5,904 bases of DNA, taken from positions 1 to 5,904 of the forward strand of contig NZ_CALIXW010000026.1 in NCBI RefSeq assembly GCF_938046015.1, written 5' to 3'. Shown one piece after another: positions 1-5,904 of the stretch. A program made the position numbers and the translations under genes. The first letter of the stretch is position 1; every line of letters starts with the position of its first letter. The stretch comes from an uncultured Porphyromonas sp. GTDB lineage: Bacteria > Bacteroidota > Bacteroidia > Bacteroidales > Porphyromonadaceae. The notes under the pieces are model-generated. The model worked only from the letters and a program-made list of their open reading frames with translations, had not been told where the DNA came from and ran no database searches.

Positions 1-1155
1 GGGGAGAACGAAGCTCTGGAGCTCCGTGACGGAGACAAGGGCCGCTACCTCGGTAAGGGCGTCCTCAAGGCTGTTGAGAACATCAACAACGTCATCGCCC
101 CTGAGCTCTATGGTATGAGCGCCCTCAACCAGCGTGAGATCGACCTCAAGATGATCGCCCTCGACGGCACCAAGACCAAGAGCAAGCTCGGCGCTAACGC
201 TATTCTCGGCGTCTCGCTCGCCGTGGCTAAGGCTGCTGCTCAGTACCTCGACATCCCCCTCTATCGCTACATCGGTGGTACCAACACCTACGTACTGCCT
301 GTGCCCATGATGAACATCATCAACGGGGGCTCGCACTCGGATGCTCCTATCGCCTTCCAGGAATTCATGATCCGCCCTGTCGGTGCATGCTGCTTCCGCG
401 AAGGTCTCCGCATGGGTGCTGAGGTCTTCCACGCCCTCAAGAAGGTACTGCATGACCGCGGTCTGAGCACGGCTGTAGGTGACGAAGGTGGCTTCGCCCC
501 TGCCCTCAATGGTACAGAGGACGCTATCGAGTCTATCCTCAAGGCTGTCGAGAAGGCTGGCTACGTACCTGGCAAGGACATCACGATCGCTATGGACTGC
601 GCCTCCTCTGAGTTCTTCAAGGATGGTATCTACGACTACACCAAGTTCGAAGGTGAGCACGGTGTCAAGCGTACCATCGACGAGCAGGTAGCCTTCCTCA
701 GCGAGCTCGTAGAGAAGTATCCTATCGACTCCATCGAGGACGGTATGGCTGAGAACGACTGGGAAGGCTGGAAGAAGCTCACCGATAAGCTCGGCAAGAA
801 GATCCAGCTCGTAGGTGACGACCTCTTCGTGACGAATGTCGAGTACCTCCGTCGTGGTATCGCTGAAGGCTGCGGTAACTCCATCCTCATCAAGGTCAAC
901 CAGATCGGTACGCTCACCGAGACCCTCGACGCGATCGATATGGCTCACCGCCACGGCTTCACCTCTGTCACCTCGCACCGCTCTGGTGAGACCGAGGATG
1001 CTACGATCGCTGACATCGCTGTCGCTACGAACTCTGGCCAGATCAAGACCGGTTCGCTCAGCCGTACCGACCGTATGGCTAAGTATAACCAGCTCCTCCG
1101 TATCGAAGAGGAACTCGGTGACCTGGCTGTCTACGGCTACAAGCGCATCAAGTAG
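1..1155 (+). CDS. eno: Enolase (phosphopyruvate hydratase), 5'-truncated by window edge
   Basis: Enolase interconverts 2-phosphoglycerate and phosphoenolpyruvate in cytosolic glycolysis and gluconeogenesis. The reading frame is open from base 1, and the first codons (GENEALELRDGD) already match the enolase N-terminal domain. The gene therefore starts upstream, and the ATG at 115 is internal. About 43-46 residues are missing compared with E. coli enolase; 384 codons plus stop are present. Family residues visible, counted from the first codon in the window, are the metal ligands D199 (AMDC), E246 (SIEDG) and D273 (VGDDLF), and the catalytic E162 (VGDEGG), K298 (ILIKVNQ), H326 (SHRSGE) and K349 (GQIKTG). 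Nothing in the visible part is broken, so an active enzyme is expected. Codon use is biased to GCT, GGT, CGT and CTC, fitting high expression. It ends at TAG, followed by a strong hairpin. Confidence 0.98.
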   Translation, partial: GENEALELRDGDKGRYLGKGVLKAVENINNVIAPELYGMSALNQREIDLKMIALDGTKTKSKLGANAILGVSLAVAKAAAQYLDIPLYRYIGGTNTYVLPVPMMNIINGGSHSDAPIAFQEFMIRPVGACCFREGLRMGAEVFHALKKVLHDRGLSTAVGDEGGFAPALNGTEDAIESILKAVEKAGYVPGKDITIAMDCASSEFFKDGIYDYTKFEGEHGVKRTIDEQVAFLSELVEKYPIDSIEDGMAENDWEGWKKLTDKLGKKIQLVGDDLFVTNVEYLRRGIAEGCGNSILIKVNQIGTLTETLDAIDMAHRHGFTSVTSHRSGETEDATIADIAVATNSGQIKTGSLSRTDRMAKYNQLLRIEEELGDLAVYGYKRIK

Positions 1156-1158
1156 GCT

Positions 1159-1285
1159 TGCCCTAGCCTAGCCGCCTGCCCTAGGGTATCGGCTAGAGCT
1201 GACGAGGCTCGCCTCGGAGGATGATCTCCTCTGAGGCGAGCCTCGCTGCTTTAGGGGGTACACTGCTCCCAAAGGCTAGGGCAGG
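1159..1285. repeat. Short inverted repeats flanking the post-eno hairpin
   Basis: TGCCCTAGCC at 1159-1168 is exactly reverse-complementary to GGCTAGGGCA at 1274-1283. CCTGCCCTAG at 1175-1184 is exactly reverse-complementary to CTAGGGCAGG at 1276-1285. Either pair would enclose the hairpin at 1203-1245, so the two left copies compete for the same right arm. CTAGCC (1163-1168 and 1168-1173) can also pair locally with GGCTAG at 1191-1196. The role is unknown. It may simply be a folded 3' untranslated region of eno. Confidence 0.45.
1203..1250 (+). terminator. Strong hairpin after eno, probable terminator with poor T-tract
   Basis: Bases 1203-1221 pair with 1227-1245 over 19 consecutive positions, with one G-T wobble and a 5-nt loop (TGATC). 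It begins 48 nt after the eno stop codon, so the natural reading is transcription termination or 3'-end protection of eno mRNA. The sequence after the stem (CTGCTTTAGGGGG) has only three consecutive T, so it is not a textbook intrinsic terminator. The near symmetry means it could also work on the other strand. Confidence 0.6.
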
Positions 1286-1297
1286 ACGCGCTGGGGC

Positions 1298-1327
1298 TTG
1301 CCATCTTGGCTTTTTTGCGTACCTTTG
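1298..1327 (+). promoter_or_regulatory. Bacteroidota-type promoter upstream of carAB leader
   Basis: TTG at 1298-1300 is followed after exactly 19 nt by TACCTTTG at 1320-1327. This matches the known Bacteroidota sigma-factor consensus of a -33 TTTG/TTG box and a -7 TAnnTTTG box, and all six informative -7 bases agree. The expected transcript start is around 1332-1336, giving a leader of about 190 nt before the carA start codon, or a short RNA ending at the 1428-1468 terminator. A T6 run lies in the spacer. Confidence 0.7.
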
Positions 1328-1339
1328 CCCGAAAGGGCA
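1326..1339 (+). promoter_or_regulatory. Small GAAA-loop hairpin at predicted transcript start
   Basis: TGCCC (1326-1330) and GGGCA (1335-1339) form a perfect 5-bp stem closed by GAAA, a stable tetraloop type. It overlaps the last two bases of the -7 box and the expected start point. Whether it acts as RNA depends on the real start site; as DNA it could be a protein site. No known operator was recognised. Confidence 0.3.
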
Positions 1340-1468
1340 GGCGCTTAGCCTCCCCCGCTATCACTAATCTACACCGATACGATGATACTTAGATCCTTGC
1401 TCCCTGAGAGCATGACAAGATACAGAGGCCGCTCGTCAAGCACTGCTTGCGAGGCGGCTTTTTCTTTA
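1334..1468 (+). ncRNA. Candidate terminated leader RNA or small RNA ahead of carA
   Basis: The interval from the predicted start point to the end of the T-rich tail would give an RNA of about 135 nt. It has weak internal hairpins (AGGC/GCCT at 1339-1351, TGCTC/GAGCA at 1398-1412) and a strong 3' terminator stem. It could be the prematurely ended form of the carAB transcript, as in attenuation, or an independent small RNA. It does not match any RNA family I recognise. The left end is inferred only from the promoter. Confidence 0.35.
1428..1468 (+). terminator. Intrinsic terminator-like hairpin in the carA leader
   Basis: The stem is built from three blocks: GCCGC/GCGGC (1428-1432 with 1454-1458), TCG/CGA (1433-1435 with 1450-1452) and CAAGC/GCTTG (1437-1441 with 1445-1449). 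That makes 13 base pairs with one single-base bulge on each side (T1436, G1453) and a 3-nt loop (ACT). It is followed at once by TTTTTCTTTA. Shape and tail fit a Rho-independent terminator on the + strand. It lies about 95 nt after the predicted start point and its tail ends 55 nt before carA, where a terminator would block or regulate the operon. Confidence 0.65.
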
Positions 1469-1523
1469 TCTAGGGGTCTGGTAGCGCAGTAGTCACTCAT
1501 CTACCTTCATATATACAAGTCCT

Positions 1524-2597
1524 ATGCAAGAGTACAAAAGAGCCACGCTGATCCTCGATGATGGTAGCCGCTTCGAAGGCTACGCATTCGGCCACGAGGC
1601 CCCCGTAGCAGGCGAAGTCGTCTTCACCACCGCTATGACGGGCTACACCGAGAGCTTTACCGACCCGAGCTACCGCGGGCAGATCCTCGTGATGACCTAC
1701 CCCCTAGTAGGTAACTATGGCGTACCCTCCCCCCAGCTCGACGAGCACGGGATCGCCTACTTCCGCGAGAGTGACAGGATCCATCCCCTCGGCATCATCG
1801 TCTCCGACTACTCCGAGGAGCATAGTCACTGGAACGCCCAGAGCTCGCTCGGCCAGTGGCTACGCAGCGAGCAGGTCTTCGGCCTAACGGGCATCGACAC
1901 CCGCGAGCTAGCGAAGACGCTCCGAGAGAAGGGCTCGATGAAGGGTAAGATTATCCTCGAGGGAGGCCCTGACATCCCCTTCGACGATCCCAACGCACGC
2001 AACCTCGTAGCAGAGGTCTCACCCAAGGAGGTACAGGTCTACGGCAATGGTCCCAAGAAGGTCGTCCTCGTCGACTGCGGTGCCAAGAACAACATCATCC
2101 GCAACCTCATCCGCCCCGAGATCACCCTCTACCGCGTGCCCTGGGACTACGACTTCAACCAGATCGACTACGATGGCCTCTTCCTATCCAATGGACCCGG
2201 CGACCCCAATATGTGCGGCATCACCGTCGAGCATATCCGCAAGGCCTTGGAGCGCAAGAAGCCCATCTGCGGTATCTGCATGGGCAATCAGCTCCTCGCT
2301 GCAGCAGCTGGTGCCAAGGTAACGAAGATGAAGTACGGCCACCGCAGTCACAATCAGCCCGTGCAGGAGGTCGGCACGACGCGCTGCTACATCACCAGCC
2401 AGAATCACGGCTACGCGGTGGACGCCTCCACGCTCGGCCCAGGCTGGCGCGCCAAGTACATCAACCTCAACGACGGCACCAACGAGGGGATCTGCCACGA
2501 GACGCTCCCTTACTTCTCAGCCCAGTTCCACCCCGAGGCCTGCAGTGGCCCGACCGACACGGTCTTCATCTTCGAGGAGTTCCTCCAGCTGCTCTAG
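1524..2597 (+). CDS. carA: Carbamoyl-phosphate synthase small (glutaminase) subunit
   Basis: CarA hydrolyses glutamine and channels ammonia to CarB for cytosolic carbamoyl phosphate synthesis. The 357-residue product has the CPSase small-chain N-terminal domain (about 1-150; GEVVFTTAMTGYTES, DPSYRGQI, GIDTRELAKTLREKG) and a class I glutamine amidotransferase domain (about 175-357; LSNGPGDP, then the nucleophile elbow). The triad is C252 (GICMGNQ), H336 and E338 (QFHPEA). These lie a constant 17 residues before E. coli C269, H353 and E355; H295 (SQNHG) matches H312. Unlike most relatives, N255 and C324 stand where E. coli has H272 and H341. GHRSHNQPV resembles animal CAD (GHNQP). The ATG at 1524 puts the conserved start of the domain at the N-terminus, and no Shine-Dalgarno sequence precedes it, as is usual in Bacteroidota. 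It is co-directional with carB, 33 nt downstream, surely one operon. Confidence 0.97.
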   Translation: MQEYKRATLILDDGSRFEGYAFGHEAPVAGEVVFTTAMTGYTESFTDPSYRGQILVMTYPLVGNYGVPSPQLDEHGIAYFRESDRIHPLGIIVSDYSEEHSHWNAQSSLGQWLRSEQVFGLTGIDTRELAKTLREKGSMKGKIILEGGPDIPFDDPNARNLVAEVSPKEVQVYGNGPKKVVLVDCGAKNNIIRNLIRPEITLYRVPWDYDFNQIDYDGLFLSNGPGDPNMCGITVEHIRKALERKKPICGICMGNQLLAAAAGAKVTKMKYGHRSHNQPVQEVGTTRCYITSQNHGYAVDASTLGPGWRAKYINLNDGTNEGICHETLPYFSAQFHPEACSGPTDTVFIFEEFLQLL

Positions 2598-2630
2598 GCA
2601 CGACACTACGACTAAACGATTACCCAGGAT

Positions 2631-5600
2631 ATGAGCGACAAGAACAAGATACAGAAGGTGCTGCTCCTCGGCTCTGGAGCACTCAAGATAGGTGAGGCTG
2701 GGGAGTTCGACTACTCGGGCTCGCAGGCGCTGAAGGCCATGCGTGAGGAGGGCATACACACCGTCCTCGTGAACCCCAATATCGCTACCGTACAGACCTC
2801 GGAGGGTATAGCCGATGAGATCTACTTCCTCCCCGTGACGCCTTTCTTCATCGAGAAGGTCATCGAGAAGGAGCGCCCTCAGGGGATCCTCCTCGCCTTC
2901 GGCGGACAGACGGCACTCAACTGCGGCGTCGCCCTGCACCAGAGCGGCGTCCTCGACAAGTACCAGGTACAGGTGCTCGGCACCCCCGTCGAGGCCATCA
3001 TGAACACGGAGGACAGAGACCTCTTCGCCCGCAAGCTAGACGAGATCTCAGTCAAGACCATCCAGAGCCATGCTGCGGAGACGCTCGAGGAGGCACGCCA
3101 GGCAGCGGCCAGCCTCGGCTACCCCGTCATCATCCGCGCCGCCTATGCTCTCGGGGGGCTCGGCAGTGGCTTCTGCGACAACGAGCAGGAGCTGGATGAG
3201 CTCTGCAGCAAGGCCTTCGCCTTCTCCCCCCAGGTGCTCGTAGAGAAGAGCCTCAAGGGCTGGAAGGAGGTCGAGTACGAGGTCGTCCGTGACCGCTACG
3301 ACAACTGCATCACGGTCTGCAATATGGAGAACTTCGACCCCCTCGGCATCCACACCGGGGAGAGCATCGTCATCGCTCCCTCGCAGACACTGACCAACAA
3401 CGAGTACCACAAGCTCCGCGAGATCGCCATCCGCATCGTGCGCCACATCGGCATCGTCGGCGAGTGCAACGTACAGTACGCTCTCGACCCCGATAGTGAG
3501 GACTACCGCGTCATCGAGGTCAACGCCCGCCTCTCGCGCTCCTCGGCTCTAGCGTCCAAGGCTACGGGCTACCCGCTGGCCTTCGTCGCCGCTAAGCTCG
3601 GCCTCGGCTACGGGCTCTTCGAGCTGAAGAACTCGGTGACCAAGACCACGCCTGCCTTCTTTGAGCCCGCCCTAGACTATGTGGTGTGCAAGATCCCCCG
3701 CTGGGACCTCGGTAAGTTCCACGGCGTCTCCCGCGAGCTCGGCAGTAGCATGAAGTCCGTCGGCGAAGTGATGGCCATCGGTCGCACCTTCGAGGAAGCG
3801 ATGCAGAAGGGGCTGCGTATGATCGGCCAGGGCATGCACGGCTTCGTCGGAAACAACACCAAGGAGCTCTCGGGCACTGAGCTGGACGAGGCGCTGAAGT
3901 CCCCGACCGACACCCGCATCGTGGCCATCAGCCAGGCTCTGCGTGCTGGCTACAGCGTGGAGCAGATCCATCAGCTGACCAAGATCGACTGCTGGTTCCT
4001 CGACAAGCTAGCGAGCATCGTCCGCACCTCAGAGGAACTACGCCAGCAGAGGAGTATCGCCGCGCTACCCAAGGAACTGCTGCGCCACGCCAAGCGCCAG
4101 GGCTTCTCGGACTTCCAGATCGCCCGCTTCGTCCTTGAGGCTCAGGGCATCAAGGCTCGAGATAAGGAGGCGCTCGAGGTACGCGCCCTGCGCAAGAAGC
4201 TCGGCATCCTGCCCGTAGTCAAGCAGATCGATACCCTCGCAGCCGAATACCCCGCCGAGACCAACTACCTCTACCTTACCTATAGCGGTACGGTGAACGA
4301 CATCCAGTATGAGGGAGACGCGCGCTCGGTCGTCGTCCTCGGCTCAGGCGCCTACCGCATCGGTAGCTCGGTAGAGTTCGACTGGTGCGGTGTCAACGCG
4401 CTGCAGACGATCCGTCAGCAGGGCTTCCGCTCGGTGATGATCAACTATAACCCCGAGACCGTCAGCACGGACTACGACATCACCGACAGGCTCTACTTCG
4501 ACGAGCTGACCTTCGAGCGCGTCCTGGACATCCTTGACCTCGAGACCCCGCGCGGCGTCATTCTCTCGACGGGCGGACAGATCCCCAATAATCTTGCCCT
4601 CAAGCTCCACTCCCAGCGTATCCCCATCCTCGGGACGCAGGCCGAGGACATCGACAACGCCGAGGACAGACATAAGTTCTCCGCCATGCTCGACAGCCTC
4701 GGGATCGACCAGCCCCGCTGGCGCGAGCTCACCAGCCTCACCGATATCGATAGCTTCATCGAGGAGGTGGGCTTCCCCGTACTCGTACGTCCGAGCTACG
4801 TCCTTTCGGGGGCGGCGATGAATGTCTGCTCCAATCAGGAGGAGCTCTATCGCTTCCTCGAGCTCGCGGCCGACGTGTCGAAGGAGCACCCTGTGGTCGT
4901 AAGCCAGTTCATCGAGCACGCTAAGGAGGTCGAGATCGACGCCGTAGCCCAGCGTGGTGAGATCGTCGCCTACGCCATCAGCGAGCATATCGAGTTCGCA
5001 GGGGTACACTCGGGGGATGCCACCATCCAGTTCCCAGGGCAAAAGCTCTACGTCGAGACGGTGCGCCGCATCAAGCGCATCAGCCGTCAGATCGCCGAGG
5101 CGCTGCACATCTCGGGTCCCTTCAACATCCAGTTCCTCGCCAAGGGCAATGAGATCAAGGTCATCGAGTGTAACCTGCGCGCCTCGCGTAGCTTCCCCTT
5201 CGTCAGCAAGGTGCTCAAGATTAACTTCATCGAGCTGGCGACCCGCATCATGCTGGGTCAGCGAGTGGAGAAGCCCAATAAGAGTGCCTTCGACCTCGAC
5301 TACGTGGGGATCAAGGCCTCCCAGTTCTCCTTCGCACGCCTTCAGAAGGCAGACCCCGTCCTCGGGGTCGATATGATGAGCACGGGGGAAGTCGGCTGCC
5401 TCGGTGACGATACCAACGAGGCGGTGCTGAAGTCCATGCTCTCTGTCGGCTACCGCATCCCCGAGCGCAGCGTGCTGCTCTCCACAGGAGGCTACAAGCA
5501 GAAGGTCGACATGCTCGATGCTGCCCAGCTGCTGCACGCTCGCGGCTATCAGCTCTACGCGACGCAGGGCACGCACGACATGCTAGCTGAGAACGGCATC

Positions 5601-5870
5601 CCCTCCACGCTCGTCTACTGGCCAACGGATGAGGGCAAGCACCCCCAGGCACTGGACCTGCTGCACGAGAAGAAGATCGACATGGTAGTGAATATCAACA
5701 AGAACCTCACCGCAGGCGAGCTCACCAACGGCTACCGCCTACGACGTGCTGCCATCGACCTCAACATCCCGCTGCTAACCAACGCGCGCCTAGCCTCGGC
5801 CTTCATCACCTCCTTCTGCACGCTCCCCGTCGAGGAGCTCCAGATCAAGAGCTGGGCTGAGTACAAGTAA
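2631..5870 (+). CDS. carB: Carbamoyl-phosphate synthase large subunit, eukaryote-like type
   Basis: CarB makes carbamoyl phosphate from bicarbonate, CarA-derived ammonia and two ATP. The product is 1079 residues (E. coli 1073) and full length. It has an N-terminal carboxyphosphate half with ATP-grasp (about 1-400; FGGQTALNCG from 90, metal ligands Q282, E296, N298), an oligomerisation domain (about 400-560), a second ATP-grasp half for carbamate phosphorylation (about 565-940; EFDWCGV near 583, Q834, E846, N848) and a C-terminal MGS-like allosteric domain (about 945-1079). Many blocks match animal CAD/CPS1 as I remember them rather than E. coli: NPNIATVQTS, RAAYALGGLGSGF, NARLSRSSALASKATGYP, NLRASRSFPFVSK, and WPTDEG in the regulatory domain. 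The start ATG at 2631 follows carA by 33 nt; an AGGA abuts it too closely to serve as a normal ribosome binding site. No frameshift or lost catalytic residue was seen. Confidence 0.97.
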   Translation: MSDKNKIQKVLLLGSGALKIGEAGEFDYSGSQALKAMREEGIHTVLVNPNIATVQTSEGIADEIYFLPVTPFFIEKVIEKERPQGILLAFGGQTALNCGVALHQSGVLDKYQVQVLGTPVEAIMNTEDRDLFARKLDEISVKTIQSHAAETLEEARQAAASLGYPVIIRAAYALGGLGSGFCDNEQELDELCSKAFAFSPQVLVEKSLKGWKEVEYEVVRDRYDNCITVCNMENFDPLGIHTGESIVIAPSQTLTNNEYHKLREIAIRIVRHIGIVGECNVQYALDPDSEDYRVIEVNARLSRSSALASKATGYPLAFVAAKLGLGYGLFELKNSVTKTTPAFFEPALDYVVCKIPRWDLGKFHGVSRELGSSMKSVGEVMAIGRTFEEAMQKGLRMIGQGMHGFVGNNTKELSGTELDEALKSPTDTRIVAISQALRAGYSVEQIHQLTKIDCWFLDKLASIVRTSEELRQQRSIAALPKELLRHAKRQGFSDFQIARFVLEAQGIKARDKEALEVRALRKKLGILPVVKQIDTLAAEYPAETNYLYLTYSGTVNDIQYEGDARSVVVLGSGAYRIGSSVEFDWCGVNALQTIRQQGFRSVMINYNPETVSTDYDITDRLYFDELTFERVLDILDLETPRGVILSTGGQIPNNLALKLHSQRIPILGTQAEDIDNAEDRHKFSAMLDSLGIDQPRWRELTSLTDIDSFIEEVGFPVLVRPSYVLSGAAMNVCSNQEELYRFLELAADVSKEHPVVVSQFIEHAKEVEIDAVAQRGEIVAYAISEHIEFAGVHSGDATIQFPGQKLYVETVRRIKRISRQIAEALHISGPFNIQFLAKGNEIKVIECNLRASRSFPFVSKVLKINFIELATRIMLGQRVEKPNKSAFDLDYVGIKASQFSFARLQKADPVLGVDMMSTGEVGCLGDDTNEAVLKSMLSVGYRIPERSVLLSTGGYKQKVDMLDAAQLLHARGYQLYATQGTHDMLAENGIPSTLVYWPTDEGKHPQALDLLHEKKIDMVVNINKNLTAGELTNGYRLRRAAIDLNIPLLTNARLASAFITSFCTLPVEELQIKSWAEYK

Positions 5871-5904
5871 ACTTACTCCCTACCTATACCGCTCGCCCCT
5901 AGAT

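Larger units (their letters stand above)
1156..1523. other. Intergenic region eno-carA with no convincing gene
   Basis: This 368-nt gap has no recognisable protein gene. From left to right it holds CTAGCC/CCCTAG-rich short repeats, a 19-bp hairpin, a Bacteroidota-type promoter, a small hairpin at the predicted transcript start, a presumed untranslated leader, a terminator-like hairpin with a T-rich tail, and 55 nt of unstructured sequence that turns AT-rich just before carA. The only small reading frame with any interest is the 36-codon one at 1382-1492, which has no ribosome binding site and is treated as a hypothesis only. Confidence 0.8.

Noticed and set aside
115..117. ATG at 115 as the start of the enolase gene
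   Set aside because: The same frame is open to base 1 and codes for conserved enolase sequence (ALELRDGD) before this ATG, so it is an internal methionine.
1300..1316. Mini-hairpin GCCA/TGGC followed by six T, as a second eno terminator
   Set aside because: Only four pairs with a 3-nt loop, and it falls inside the promoter spacer, so the T-run is more simply promoter context.
1479..1505. tRNA-like D-arm string (GGTAGCGCAG) before carA
   Set aside because: There is no TpsiC arm (GGTTCGA-type), acceptor stem or anticodon arm around it. Resemblance is limited to about ten bases.
1478..1509. Possible second promoter near carA (CTG, 21 nt, TACCTTCA)
   Set aside because: The -7 box lacks the final TG of TAnnTTTG and the -33 box is imperfect. 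Much weaker than the 1298-1327 promoter, though it cannot be excluded.
2626..2629. AGGA before the carB start codon as a Shine-Dalgarno sequence
   Set aside because: It ends one base before the ATG, too close for normal ribosome binding, and carA has no such motif.
2213..2695. A 160-codon + strand frame overlapping the end of carA, the gap and the start of carB
   Set aside because: It is out of frame with both conserved genes, is Arg/Gln/Pro-rich, and matches nothing. It arises from codon bias.
4344..5576. A 410-codon open frame on the - strand inside carB
   Set aside because: It lies wholly opposite the well-conserved second half of CarB, is rich in Leu, Glu, Asp, Val and His as expected from the complement of GC-biased codons, and shows no recognisable domain. 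A shadow frame.
5871..5904. Terminator or new gene after carB
   Set aside because: Only 34 nt remain, with no hairpin, T-tract or start signal visible. The operon end may lie beyond the window.

Overview
The window looks like an ordinary chromosomal stretch from a GC-rich member of the Bacteroidota, probably Porphyromonas-like. That placement is inference from three signs. The only convincing promoter is of the Bacteroidota type (TTG, 19-nt spacer, TAnnTTTG). The genes have no usable Shine-Dalgarno sequences. The carbamoyl-phosphate synthetase is of the form whose large subunit reads like the animal CAD/CPS1 enzymes rather than the E. coli one. No mobile element, CRISPR array, tRNA or rRNA was seen. 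All genes lie on the + strand.

Layout: positions 1-1155 hold the 3' nine-tenths of an enolase gene (eno), whose start lies before the window. Positions 1156-1523 form a 368-nt intergenic region. It contains a near-perfect 19-bp hairpin just after eno (1203-1245), short inverted repeats around it, a Bacteroidota-type promoter (1298-1327), a predicted transcript start within a small GAAA-loop hairpin, and a bulged 13-bp hairpin followed by a T-rich run (1428-1468). The last of these looks like an intrinsic terminator and lies 55 nt before the next gene. Positions 1524-2597 are carA and 2631-5870 are carB, separated by 33 nt. The last 34 nt (5871-5904) show nothing.

Function: CarA hydrolyses glutamine and passes ammonia to CarB. 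CarB uses two ATP and bicarbonate to make carbamoyl phosphate for pyrimidines and, where the pathway exists, arginine. Enolase is the penultimate glycolytic enzyme and is not obviously linked to carAB beyond adjacency. Its codon use, rich in GCT, GGT and CGT, differs by eye from the GCC/GGC/CGC style of carAB, as expected for a highly expressed gene.

The genes are housekeeping. The parts worth a second look are the carA leader, where a terminator-like structure sits between the promoter and carA and could mean attenuation or a separate small RNA, and the CarB regulatory domain, which keeps most of the positions that bind N-acetylglutamate in animal CPS1.
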